Origin: Lolium rigidum
Lineage: Eukaryota > Streptophyta > Magnoliopsida > Poales > Poaceae
Length of the DNA stretch: 64,000 bases
Reading direction: 5' to 3'
NCBI RefSeq assembly: GCF_022539505.1
Contig: NC_061514.1
Coordinates: 221,797,837-221,861,836 of the forward strand
Shown here: piece by piece, positions 1 through 11,089 of the stretch
How positions within the stretch are numbered: position 1 is the first letter of the stretch
Layout of the letters: each line of letters opens with the position of its first letter
Program-made: the position numbers and the translations under genes
The notes under the pieces: model-generated
Databases searched by the model: none
Told to the model about the DNA's origin: nothing
The model's input: the letters and a program-made list of their open reading frames with translations, nothing else

Positions 1-2613
1 ATTTAGTAACATAATCAACAGCAACAAGTATATGAGTGTTACCTTCTGAAGAAGGGAAAGGACCCATGAAGTCAAATCCCCAACAATCAAATGGTTCAAT
101 AACGAGAGTATAATTCATAGGCATTTCATTGCGTCTAGAGATATTACCAACTCTTTGACATTCATCACAAGATAAAATAAACTTTCTTGCGTCTTTAAAG
201 AGAGTCGACCAATAGAATCCTGACTGTAGAACCTTTTGTGCGGTTCTATCTCCGGCGTGATGTCCTCCATAAACACTACCATGACACTTACTCAATATCT
301 CTTGTTGTTCATACTCAGGGACACATCTTCGCATAATACCATCCACTCCTTCTTTATATAAGTGTGGGTCATCCCAAAAATAATGCCTCAAGCCATAAAA
401 GAATTTCCTCCTTTGCTGAGCTGAAAAGGTTGGAGGCAAGTACTTGGAAACAATAAAGTTAGCATAATCAGCATACCAAGGACTATCTCGCGAGCTCACC
501 TTTATTGCAGCCAATTGTTCATTTGGAAAACTATCATTAACAGGAACAGGATCATAAGCAATATTTTCCAATCTAGACAAATTATCAGCAACAGGATTAT
601 CATCACCTTTCCTATCTACAATATGTAAATCAAATTCTTGCAAAAGAAGCAACCATCTAATAAGCCTTGGCCTAGCATCTTTCTTTTCCATAAGGTACCT
701 AATTGCAGCATGATCAGTATGAACCGTGACTTTTGAATCAACAATATAAGGTCTAAACTTGTCACAAGCAAAAACTACAGCTAATAACTCCTTTTCAGTT
801 GTAGCATAATTTCTTTGAGAAGCATCAAGAGTCTTACTAGCATAATGAATAACATTCAATTTTTTTATCTACTCGCTGTCCAAGAAAAGCACCTACAACA
901 AAATCACTAGCATCGCACATAATTTCAAAAGGTAAATTCCAATCAGGAGGTTCAACTACAGGAGCAGTTGTTAAGGCTTTCTTTAGAGTTTCAAAAGCTT
1001 CCTTACAATCATCATCAAAAACAAAAGGTACATCTTTTTGAAGAAGATTAGTAAGAGGCTTTGAAATTTTAGAGAAATCTTTAATAAATCTCCTATAAAA
1101 ACCCAGCATGACCAAGAATACTACGAATACCTTTAACATCCCTAGGATAGGGCATCTTCTCAATTGCTTCAACTTTAGCTCTATCAACTTCAATACCTCT
1201 TTCAGAAATTTTATGTCCCAATACAATTCCTTCATTAACCATAAAGTGGCATTTCTCCCAATTAAGAACAAGGTTAGTTTCTTCACATCTCTGCAAAACT
1301 TTATCAAGGTTTCACAAACAATTATCAAAAGAATTCCCATAGACAGAAAAATCATCCATGAATACCTCTACAATCTTTTCACAAAAGCCATGAAAAATAG
1401 CAGACATGCATCTTTGAAAAGTAGCAGGAGCATTACATAAACCAAAAGGCATACGCCTATAAGCATAAGTTCCATAGGGACAAGTGAAAGTGGTTTTCTC
1501 TTGATCTTTAGTTCTAACAGCAATTTGTGAAAACCCAGAATAGCCATCAAGAAAGCAGAAATGAGTATTTTTAGATAACCTTTCTAGCATTTGATCAATA
1601 AAAGGTAAAGGGTAATGATCTTTCTTAGTAACTTTATTAACTTTTCGAAAATCAATGCACATTCTATACCCTACAACTACTCTTTGAGGAATGAGCTCAT
1701 CATTATCATTAGGTACAACAGTTATTCCTCCTTTCTTAGGAACACAATGCACAAGACTAACCCATCTACTATCAGCAATAGGATATATAATACCAGCTTC
1801 AAGAAGTTCCAATACCTCATTCCTTACCACATCCTTCATCTTAGGAATTAGACGACTCTGATGTTCAACAACAGGCTTTGCATCATCTTCCATGTTGATG
1901 GCATGTTGGCAAATAGAGGTATAAATCCCCTTCAAGTCATCAAGAGTGTAGCCAATAGCTCCTCGGTGTTTCTTCAATATTTCCAATAATCTTTCTTCCT
2001 CAAAATCTGAAAGCTTAGCACTAATAATAACAGGATATGTTTTCTTATCATCAATATAAGCATACTTAAGATTATCGAGTAACGGTTTCAAATCAAAAAC
2101 AGGATCTTCCTTTGGTGGTGGTGTTGTACCTAGATCTTCGACTGGTAAGTCATGTTTAAGAATGGGTTGACGAAGGAAAATTTCATCAAGCTCATTCCTT
2201 TCTTCCCTAAAGACTTCACTCTCATGATTCTCCAAATATTGCTGCAAGGGATTACTAGGAGCAAGAGCAATAGATGCAAGCTGTTCAACCCTAAAATCAT
2301 CATTAGGCAATTCAGCTTCATAAGGAACTTTGGAAAATTTAGAGAAATTAAACTCATAAGATTCACCAGCAAATTTAGTCACAATTTTCTCTTTCTTGCA
2401 ATCTATAATAGCTCCACATGTATTTAGAAAAGGTCTACCAAATATGATAGGACAAGTCTTACTAGTAGCAGAACCAAGTACCAAGAAGTCTGCAGGATAT
2501 TTAATCTTACCACAAAGAACTTCCACATCTCGAACAATACCAATAGGAGAGATAGTTTCTCTATTAGCTAGCCGAATAACCACATCAATATCTTCAAGTT
2601 CACAAGAACCAAT
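1..2613 (-). pseudogene. Broken pol (protease end, RT, RNase H, integrase start) of element G
   Basis: The frame from 2583 to 1315 carries the end of protease and most of reverse transcriptase, including MPFGLCNAPATFQRC and the catalytic FMDD near residues 407-411 of that piece. A TGA at 1312-1314 interrupts it; the same frame resumes to about 1093 with VLGHKISERGIEV. A frameshift near 1093-1110 moves the reading to a second frame (GFYRRFIKDFSK, then CDASDFVVGAFLGQ of RNase H), and another near 860 leads to [16 protein letters not shown]. Further left come the CDECQ half of the integrase zinc finger (near 150) and the beginning of the integrase core. The gene leaves the window at base 1. With two nonsense changes (counting 2614) and two frameshifts it cannot make a full polyprotein. 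Confidence 0.85.
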
Positions 2614-3855
2614 TTAATGCATGATTTCACTGTAAAGCTCATAAGGAATGGCACTAGAAATTGCACCAACATCGCATAAACCATAATAATAATGATCACC
2701 AATTCTAACAGAGAGCATAGGAACACTGGCTTTCCTAGACTTACTAGGATGTGAAACAATATTAGAAGCATCTTCACAGAAAATGATGTGACCATCGTCT
2801 ACACTTTCAGTCACAAGGTCTTTAACTATTGCAACAGCAGGTTCAACATTTATTTGCTCCTCAGGTTCTATAGGTTTCTTTGCACTTTTGTTAACCACAC
2901 TAGTTATAACAGAATACTCCTTCATTTTAGCAGGAAAAGGAATTTTTTCAACATAAGCTTCAGGAAGAAAGTGATCAACAGTTTTAACTTCAATACATTT
3001 ACCTATAGGTGAATCAGTTTTATCTTTGTAAGGTTCATGATACTTATTAAAATTCTTCCTAGGCAATTCAAAATGAGAGGCAAAAGCTTTATAAAAATTT
3101 GCAACAACTTGAGAGTCAAGACCATAAGTAGCACTCATACTTCGAAATTTATCAGTATCCATAAAAGTTTCAATGCATTCATAATCATAATTTATACCTG
3201 ACTCTCTACCTTTGTCGTTCTCCCATCCTTCAGTATTCTCCTGAATCCGATCAAGAAGGTCCCATTTAAACTCTTCTTTGTTGCGCGTGAATGATCCAGA
3301 ACAAGTAGTATCCATCAAGGTTTTATCTTGAAAAGAAAGTCTTGCATAGAAATTATCAATGATGATATTACCAGGGAGCTCATGAATGGGGCATTTGATC
3401 ATTAAAGACTTCAATCTCCCCCATGCTTGGGCAATACTCTCTCCATCATGAGGCCAGAAATTATATATGCGGTTTCGGTCTTTGTGAATTTCACTTGGAG
3501 GATAGAATTTAGAATAAAATAGAGGTATAATATCCTTCCAATCAAGAGAATGCCCATTCTTCTGCAGTTTATACCAATGCGCTGCTTTACCAGACAGTGA
3601 CATAGAGAATAGTTTCTTCCTAACTTCATCCATAGAAATACCTGCACACTTGAATAACCCGCATAATTCATGTAAAAACAGTAAATGATCCCCGGGATGG
3701 ACAGTTCCATCCCCTTCATAGCGGTTATCCACAACACGTTCAATAATTTTCATAGGTATTTTATATGGAATCACTTTCTCACCTGGCGCCTCATGTACTA
3801 CCGTTGCAGTAGTAGTAGATTTTCCAAATAGGAATTCAAGAGAAGATCTCTCCAT
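2614..3855 (-). CDS. gag plus start of protease, element G
   Basis: A 413-residue frame starting about 85 bases after the primer site. Residues about 50-175 form a retrotransposon gag core, with a conserved WYKL segment near 94-97 and an AWGRLKSL segment near 144-151. The protein assembles the retroelement particle. The C-terminal residues near 392-400 read LCDVGAIS, an aspartic protease active-site region; Athila proteases usually have DLGAS here, so D is kept but the neighbours differ. The frame ends at TAA (2614-2616). The protein continues in the same frame beyond this stop, so the stop is an in-frame nonsense change that separates gag from pol. Confidence 0.82.
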   Translation of the reverse strand: MERSSLEFLFGKSTTTATVVHEAPGEKVIPYKIPMKIIERVVDNRYEGDGTVHPGDHLLFLHELCGLFKCAGISMDEVRKKLFSMSLSGKAAHWYKLQKNGHSLDWKDIIPLFYSKFYPPSEIHKDRNRIYNFWPHDGESIAQAWGRLKSLMIKCPIHELPGNIIIDNFYARLSFQDKTLMDTTCSGSFTRNKEEFKWDLLDRIQENTEGWENDKGRESGINYDYECIETFMDTDKFRSMSATYGLDSQVVANFYKAFASHFELPRKNFNKYHEPYKDKTDSPIGKCIEVKTVDHFLPEAYVEKIPFPAKMKEYSVITSVVNKSAKKPIEPEEQINVEPAVAIVKDLVTESVDDGHIIFCEDASNIVSHPSKSRKASVPMLSVRIGDHYYYGLCDVGAISSAIPYELYSEIMH

Positions 3856-3940
3856 AATGAATTATAGCAGCATGCAGAAATAAAAACAGCACGTACAGTA
3901 AAAGTTTTCCTTACCAATTCCACTTACCAATAGCGCTTCA

Positions 3941-3959
3941 CTCCCCGGCAACGGCGCCA
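3941..3959 (-). other. Primer binding site of element G (tRNA-Asp type)
   Basis: The minus strand reads TGGCGCCGTTGCCGGGGAG, the standard plant Athila/Tat primer site matched to the 3' end of tRNA-Asp. It lies 11 bases inside the LTR end. Element D carries the same 19 bases. Confidence 0.9.
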
Positions 3960-3970
3960 GAAAATAGTCC

Positions 3971-5475
3971 TGATGACCCAAAAGTATAGGGGGTGTATCG
4001 TAGTACTTTCGATAAATAAGAGTGTCGAACCCAACGAGGAGCAGAAGGTGTTGACAAGAAGTTTCGATGAAGGATTCACTGTAAATGCTCACAGACAAGT
4101 TTTCAGGAGGTTTTGACATAGCAGACAAATAAAATACAAGTAAGTAAAGTGCGAGAATAATAATTGCAGCAAGTGGCCCAATCCTTTTTAGCACAAAGGA
4201 CAAGCCGGTTTGTTTACTTATGATGACCAAACGTTCTTGAGGACACACGGGAATTTAGTCTAGTGCTTTCGCTTCATATAATTGATTAATCTTCATTGTT
4301 TTGATAAGTGTTGTGTGGGTGAACCTATGCTAATGCACAGCCCTTCCTAGGACTAATACATACTTGTGATTAAACCCCTTGCAAGCATCCGCAAATACAA
4401 GAAAGTAATTAAGATAAATCTAACCACAGCCTTAAACTCTGAGATCCTGCTATCCCTAATGCATCGATATACCAACGGGGGTTCAGGTTGTTGTCACTCC
4501 GGCAACCCCACAATTAGCAAACGAATACAAGATGCATTCCCCTAGGCCCATAAAGGTGAAGTATCATGTAGTCGACGTTCACATGACACCACTAGAAGAA
4601 TAATACCACAACTTAAATATCAAACCATTAAATATTACTCAACATAGTTCACTACTAACATTTAGACTTCACCCATGTCCTCAAGAACTAAACGAACTAC
4701 TCACAAGACATCATATGGAACATGATCAGAGGTGATATGATGATGGATAACAATCTAAACATAAACCTTGATTCAACGGTTTCACTCAATAGCATCAATA
4801 ACAAGGAGTAATCAACACCGGGAGAGTTTCACCTATGAAATACCCAAGATTCAACCCTAGATGTTACAGCGGAGACGAGGTGCAGTGGTGGAGATGACGG
4901 TGTAGGTGGTGGAGATGATGATGATGCCAATGAAGTCCAGCTCGATGACGGTGACGATGGCGACGATTTCCCCCCTACGGGAGGGAATTTCCCCGGCAGA
5001 TTTCTTCCCTGCCGGAGAGCTCTTTTCTCTCGGGTGTTTTCCGCCTCGAGGAGGCGGCGGTGACTATCCTCGATGTCTTCCCGCACCTTAGGGTTTTCGG
5101 GAGATGAAGTACGCGAAAGGGCGATGGCCGAGGGGGTCATGGGCCCCCTCCCCACGTGGCGGCGCGCCGGCCTTGGTGGTCGCGCCGGCCTATGGGGGGG
5201 CCAGGGCGGCCCTCCTCGGCCTCCCCTTTTGGCTGGCTCTGTCATTTGGAAAAATAGGAGCTTCGGTATATTTTCCGTCAATCGTTGATCTTCAGAAATA
5301 TTGTATCCTGACGGCGCTTTTTCCAGCAGAATCCTGACTCCGGTGAGTAATTCTCCAATAATCATGAAACATGGAAAATAGGTGAAATAACATAAGTATC
5401 ATCTCTAAATATGAAATATATCAATGAATAACAGTAAATTATGATATAAAATAGTGATGCAAAATGGACGTATCA
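3971..5475 (-). repeat. 5' LTR of element G
   Basis: On the minus strand this LTR begins TGATACGTCC and ends GGGTCATCA, giving the usual TG...CA termini; length is 1505 bp. It is placed by the primer site, which starts 11 bases further on. The interior has a GC-rich stretch near 5120-5230 typical of grass Athila-type LTRs. The partner 3' LTR lies outside the window, so the age of the element cannot be judged here. Confidence 0.88.
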
Positions 5476-5745
5476 CCTATCACAGGTTTCTTATTTTCCC
5501 TGTCAACTAGTACACCTATAAGCACTCAATGTGGAAAGGTTTAATTTTTGAGGTTTTCTTCATTTTCATTTATTTATTTCAAAACAGGGTAAAAATGGTC
5601 GACATGATTATCCATGCAAAGGGGTCGAATATTTCAGTACTATATATCGCTGGTTTATGTATATAGTAAGTAATACGTATCTAAAAATGATTTCTGGGGA
5701 TTTCTAGGACGAAGTTATAACACACCTACATTTCAAATTCATAAT
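5476..5745 (+). repeat. Fragment of the 655-bp repeat found again at 38 kb
   Basis: This stretch, immediately outside element G, matches 38436-38695 in the same orientation. Shared blocks include TTTCTTATTTTCCCTGTCAA, ATGATTATCCATGCAAAGGG and GTTATAACACACCTAC. The match stops near 5741. It is therefore a piece of the repeat that G inserted into. No coding potential is visible. Confidence 0.75.
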
Positions 5746-6057
5746 CTATTGTAATCAAATTGATGATCTAGGGATGCGCGCTGGCATTATAATCCCTAAC
5801 GGAGGGAGTAAGCACTCTAGCTATGAAAAGTACCAAACAATGCATACCCAATTTTTTTTAGAGGAATACTAGTTCAACTTATTTAATTATATTAGTAGGA
5901 CAAAATCAAACCCCATAGTTGGATTTTTTGAACTTGATCTGTAGTGTTGGGCAAAATCCTAGTTTAACCTATTTAATCATAGATTCGTAGGTCGAATTTT
6001 TTTACCTTTTTAGTATTACTAGGCAGCACATGTGTTTGCCCGTCCAGTGAAACTCGG
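5746..6057. other. AT-rich spacer with one Stowaway-like terminus
   Basis: No gene is visible. ACGGAGGGAGTA at 5799-5810 is the right end expected of a Stowaway MITE with its TA target, but I find no matching left end, so only a remnant is likely. The rest is AT-rich unique-looking DNA. Confidence 0.4.
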
Positions 6058-6690
6058 AGGAAGAGGGATCACACGGAAGGAGACGAAGGGAGAGATGTGA
6101 GGGGGCCCTCTTATTTATGGTGTCTGACCTTTTTCGGGCCATGTTGACTGTTGTTCAGGGTTTGTCAGTGCGCAGGAGGTGCGAGCGAGCGAGGCCGATA
6201 ATGAGAGAGATGTTTTTTTTTGAGAGAGAGAGGGACAACCGAAGGATCCTGAAGGACTCAGACTTCCAATATGCACCAGAGCACAGTTTACAAGAAGACA
6301 CAGAATAAACAGGAAATTACATCTAAATCCCTAACTTTTACATGGAAGACCCCACGCTGAAAGCAAGAAATGCGATCGGGTCCTTAACAGCCACCGCCCA
6401 GATTGATCCTCGTCGCAGCCGGGGACGAACCACTTAGCGTGACCAAATCGCCATGGCTACAGTGCGTGCACACCATGGCCTCCGAGCTGAGCTAGAAACA
6501 CCCTGCCAAAACCGGCAGCCAGCGGAGGTGGATAACTGGAGAGAGAGGGAGAGAGAGGGGGGAGTCTTGATGCGTCTTCTCTTGACAAAGAAGATGGGAG
6601 TTTTCCTACCTACCGCATATGACTTGTGCTCACTGAAGTGTGGGACCTCACGCATGGGAATCACACGTAAGTGACAGACCTGTTGGTGTA
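6058..6690 (+). repeat. Inverted copy of the 39.4-39.7 kb segment, with a poly-T insertion
   Basis: The outer part (from GGAAGAGGGATCACACGGAA) and the inner part (GACAAAGAAGAT, CCTACCTACCGCA, GACTTGTGCTCACTGA) match the reverse complement of 39368-39706. Between them, from a T run at 6213-6221 to about 6535, lies sequence absent from the other copy. The T run followed by non-repetitive sequence suggests a retroposed insertion (LINE tail or SINE, in reverse orientation) into a GA-rich tract. The family of that insertion is not recognised. Confidence 0.6.
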
Positions 6691-7116
6691 ATAACTCGGG
6701 TGATCATTATACTTTATTAGTACAAAGTTTCCTATGGATTCAAGGGTAGGAAAGCCAAGTTAACTCATTTACATGACATTATTTTTTCCATGAAGCCAAG
6801 TTGACTCATCTATCAATTGGTACATTTTGGTTATATTCGAAATTTTACTTGAAACTTGTTGGTCATGCCATTTTACTACTCGCCTAACACATTTTCCGCG
6901 CGTGAAGGGAGGGGGTGGGCATGATGCTACCCTGAATTTGTGTGACCCCCAAAAACTAGCAAATACGAGAGAGGCATCCAAAGAAACACACTCGTCCCCT
7001 CCCCCCCACTAAATTTGAAATCAAGCCAAAGGTAGATCAAAAAAGGCAATCGAAAAGCATGGATTGTTCATCTTCTTCTATATAGTTAGGGTTAGGGTTT
7101 AGGGTTTATAGAGATG
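6691..7116. other. Non-coding flank of element D with short telomere-like run
   Basis: No gene is seen. At 7084-7110 there is a short run of TTAGGG/TTTAGGG-like units, similar to the plant telomere repeat but only about four units long. The five bases left of element D are AGATG (7112-7116); their partner copy is lost because the right end of D is truncated. Confidence 0.5.
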
Positions 7117-8337
7117 TGATGTCTACGCACGCTTATATTCCTGTAGACAGTGTTGGGCCTCCAAGAGCAGAGGTTTGTAGAACAGCAGCAAGTTTCCCTT
7201 AAGTGAATCACCCAAGGTTTATCGAACTCAGGGAGGTAGAGGTCAAAGATATTCCTCTCAAGCAACCCTGCAATTAAGATACAAGAAGTCTCTTGTGTCC
7301 CCAACACACCTAACACACTTGTCAGATGTATAGGTGCACTAGTTCGGCGAAGAGATATTAAAACGCAGGTGGTATAGATGAATATGAGTGGTAATAACAA
7401 TCTGAAATAAATATGACAGCAAGTAAACATGCAGTAGAACAGTAAGTAAGCGGTGTTTGCAGTATTGGAAACAAGGCCTAGGGATCCTACTTTCACTAGT
7501 GGACACTCTCAACATTGATCACATAATAAATAAATAAATGCTACTTTCTACACTCTCTTGTTGGATAACAAACACCATTCATTGTGTAGGGCTACAAGAG
7601 CTCCCTCAAGCCGGAGTAAACACGCTCCACAACATTCGGAATTCGTATTTAAGTAACCTCTAGAGTGCATAATAGACCGTTGCAATTTAGACCGAGTACT
7701 AACATAGCATACACACCGTCACCAATAGCTATGAAAGGGGGAATACATCGCATCAATATTATCATAGTAATAGTTAACTCCATAATCTACAAGAGATTAC
7801 AATCATAACCTACGCCAAGTACTACATGATGCACACACCGTCACCTTTACATCATGAAGGAGGAATAGACTACTTTAATAACATCACTAGAGTAGCACAT
7901 AGATTAATAGTGATACAAAGCTCGTCATATGGATCTCAATCATGCAAGGCAGCTCATGAGATCATTGTATTGAGGTACATGAGAGAGAGATTAACCACAT
8001 AGCTACCGGTAGAGCCCTCAGCCTCGGGGGAGAACTATTCCCTCCTCATCATGGGAGACAGCAACGGCGATGAAGATGGCGGTGGTGTCGATGTAGATGG
8101 ATTCCGGGGGCACTTCCCCGTCCCGGCGGCGTGCCGGAACAAAGACTTCTGTCCCCCGAACTTGACTTCGCGATGGCGGCGGCTGCGTAACTTTTCTCGT
8201 CCCGTGGCTTATGTTTTTAGGGTTTTCGAGGCGGAGAGAATATATAGGCGGAAGGGCAGCCTCGGAGGGGTCCCGAGGGTCCCACACCATAGGGGGGCAC
8301 CCCCCCTTGGCCGCACCGCCATGTGGGGTGGGGCCCC
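7117..8337 (-). repeat. 3' LTR of element D, terminal part
   Basis: Begins TGATGTCTACGCACGC on the plus strand, i.e. the 3' end of the LTR on the minus strand. It matches 33030-35220 apart from the LINE insertion there. It stops at the TSD copy GCCCC (8333-8337), where element A is inserted; the rest of the LTR is at 22409-22682. Confidence 0.87.
8239..8246 (-). promoter_or_regulatory. Candidate TATA box of the element D LTR
   Basis: The minus strand reads CCTATATATTC at this point, between a GC-rich upstream block and a CT-rich downstream leader. The same TATATA occurs in the 5' LTR at 35126-35131, and element C has TATATAAAG at the matching place (26531-26539). Position and conservation suggest the LTR promoter; transcription is not shown. 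Confidence 0.5.
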
Positions 8338-9021
8338 TGTGGGACCCCGGACTAGCTGTCCGAAACACCCTTTATGCATACACATTCACGATCCCATGAT
8401 CAGTGTGTCGTGAAAGCATAACCAAACTGGTATCAAATACATCATCCATTACAGTACCGAATAAACAGGTTACAACAGGTCACATGACCAATACTTACAT
8501 GAGAGCCGCAATGGCAGGAGATCAACAATCACACAGCGGAAATACTTCAGACGAAAGCGTTCGCATGGCCCAAGTCATGCCATAACCCTACAGGCAACTG
8601 ACTGGGAAGACGTTCCTAGCTCGCATAGAGGTCGTCGACTCCTTCTTCGTCTGTCGGATTCCACCAAGTCTGGCCAAGTAAATAGCCAGGGACAAAGCCA
8701 TGAGTACATTATGAATTGTACTCGCAAACCACCTTAGAGAGGAATAAAGGATATGCAATTTGGCAGTAGCAAGGATCAGACACTATTCTAGGGTTACAAG
8801 GAGTGAGAGATAGCTTCTCTCGAGAATATGACACCTCTATATCTTTGTTGATAACCTTTTTGAAAACAAATTTTCTTTTGAAGACTAATAGGTAAGGGTG
8901 ACCCAGTTTCCTTCCCGGCCATCTCATATGGCCAAAACAACTTTTCCAACTTTTCACCGTACCTTCCAGGTACATTCCCACCAGTCACACTGGTATCCTT
9001 TTCCAAACTTTTTGGAAAACA

Positions 9022-9029
9022 CTTTTATA
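9022..9029 (-). promoter_or_regulatory. Candidate TATA box in element A LTR
   Basis: Minus strand TATAAAAG about 684 bases before the LTR's 3' end. The other LTR has it at 17009-17016. Element B has the same word about 683 bases before its LTR end (46091-46098 and 56395-56402). Conservation of position between two diverged LTRs supports a promoter; the start site is inferred only. Confidence 0.5.
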
Positions 9030-9961
9030 AACCAAAACTTTCCTCTAATGCCACGTACCGCCATTCCCATGTCCATAACCGTGGACACGGCTATTCGAAT
9101 AGATTTACACTCTGCAGAGGTTGTACACTTTCCCCACAAGATCCGAATACTCATCGTGTGGGCATCATCCCCGCATAATAACATATGCCACGACCGAGTA
9201 CCCGATCGTAGTTTTTCGCCTGCTCGCCTTAGCCTAAGACATGCCGAATGAGTTGTACCTCCCAACACCAGAGTCCAGGATGCCGTTTACCCAGGAGTTG
9301 CAAAGTCCCCGACACCCGACTCTCCGGAATGCCATCCAACCACTTAGGCATATTTCAATGGGAGCTCATAAGTTGTACCCCGCGTACCTGAAAAGGCAAA
9401 TGGGTTGCGTCCCTTCTCATGGGAAGAACCCCGGTCGAAGCGTCCATGGTCGGACTGCCACTACACTTGCAGGACCCAAACTAAGGCGAGACAAACTACT
9501 ACGCTACGCCCCGTCCCACTAAAGGGTAATGTGGTTGTACTGGCTAGGTCCGGTTTCGTACTATGGTCACCAAGGTTTTTCGAAAACAACTTTTCATCTC
9601 CCTTTGCCTCCAACAATATCTTTCATAAACTATTTTTTCTTTCGTAAAACCACACTTGGGCAGGGCTACCCCATTTCAAGGTTTTCTAAGAATTTCCTTT
9701 CTTGAAAACTTTTTCACAAACCTTTTTCAAAAGGGCTCCCGGCCTATAGTCCCATTTCTCTTTTGAAAATAGGCGACAAGGGTGATAAGGTGGTAAGCAC
9801 CATATCACTAATAGGTATTTTTTTAGTAGGTATCAACGAGGGCTGCACCCGTAAGGGTGGAATAATAAAACACCGAGTGACAGGGCCACTCACATAAATA
9901 AATAAACCATGCAATTTATAAAACTGGTAATAATGCAAGAGTAAGATAATTAGGTCAAGAT

Positions 9962-10100
9962 ATGCAGCAAGAGGTGGCTTGCCTTGGTTGGCTATTTGTC
10001 CCTCGACTTCATCTTCACGAATCATCTGCTCTTCATTCCTCTTCGAAATCCTCACCAAGATCCTCTCCTTCTCCGATAGCGTTCGTATTCTAACGTCGCA
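9962..10100 (-). other. Exon-like block conserved between A and B LTRs
   Basis: On the minus strand, after TTTTGCGACG, there is an acidic coding-like stretch ending in QGKPPL-AYL. Element B has the equivalent at 47041-47150, with GGFEEEDQG and then QGKPPLDAYL. The A and B copies appear to differ by a frameshift in the acidic part, so a protein from the present A copy is doubtful. It could be a remnant of an ancestral coding exon or a conserved RNA element. The second A LTR has the same block near 17950-18088. Confidence 0.4.
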
Positions 10101-11089
10101 AAATAAAAAGCAAACAATCAACACATAGCCATAGCATCAAACCACTCCAACGAAAATACAACAGCAAACCAGTAAATCGAGACATAGAACATTTCAACAA
10201 ATAGTATAATGTCACTCAAATGCTACCCATACCCAAAACATGATGCATGCATAATTTATCATGTGAAAATTAGGGTTTAATCCCCTCTAAAAAGGGTCAA
10301 AAATAAATAAGAGTTCTATGGGCGTGCAAACTCACAATCAAGTAGTGTTTATCCCAACGAGTTCAGAGGAGTTGAGTTTGCGCTAAACTAACATACATAT
10401 TAATTTTTTTAAAAATGATTTTAAAGTTAGAAACTAAATAACCTTGTTATTTAAGCAATAATTTAAAAATGACTCTCCGGAGCCATGAAGTACATCAATG
10501 GATAGCAGGAGTACCACAAAATTGGATTCACTTTTTTATGAGTCACCGGGAATATTTGAGAATTAAAATGCTCCAGAATAGGTGTTTTCACAAGATTAAA
10601 ATGGTACAAAAGTTTGGCTCAGCAAACTCAGATGCCTGTCTGGTATGTGGTAGGGTATAGTCTAGGGAATGTATGGAAATTGGTCTCAACCAAAAATGAT
10701 CTCTACTACTCCCAGATTAAATTGTGGAACCTTGCAGGACATGGATAGTAATAAAATTACTGCATGCAAAGCACTGGGATTCATGTGGTGAGACCAATGC
10801 CATTTGAAAGGCCTCATCACAGGGAACACACAGGATTTTAGTTTGGTCCAAAACAACATGCCAAATTCTCGAAATGAATAAACGGCCTCACTGCAACTTT
10901 TAGCTAGATTAATTCCAGTAATTATTTTGCTACACGAAAATTACCAACTAAAGTTCCTGGCGGTCACAAAATACATAGGGATACAGGGATAAATCAGATC
11001 TGGGAAAAATCTGACCATAACTAAGAAAACTAAAAGCAACCTACAGATCTATTTTACTGGATTAAACAGCTGAGAAAAGAAAAGGAAAG

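Larger units (their letters stand above)
1..5475 (-). mobile_element. Element G: Athila-like Ty3 LTR retrotransposon, 5' part, defective
   Basis: Read on the minus strand, the order is LTR, primer site complementary to tRNA-Asp, gag, protease, reverse transcriptase, RNase H and the start of integrase, then the left edge of the window. The protease-RT-RNase H-integrase order defines the Ty3/Gypsy superfamily. The gag type, RT wording (FMDDFSVYG) and tRNA-Asp primer site fit the Athila branch. The 5' flank is CCTAT (5476-5480), so the same five bases are expected at the unseen left end. Two in-frame stops and at least two frameshifts make it non-autonomous today. I cannot name the family with certainty. 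Confidence 0.9.

Noticed and set aside
4829..5365. 178-codon frame in the G LTR
   Set aside because: Proline/arginine-rich GC-driven frame within an LTR, with no recognisable domain.
5799..5810. Complete Stowaway MITE
   Set aside because: Only one terminus (ACGGAGGGAGTA) is present; no matching left terminus within a few hundred bases.
7084..7110. Telomere-like TTAGGG/TTTAGGG run as a former chromosome end
   Set aside because: Only about four imperfect units; short runs like this occur by chance and in many grass repeats.
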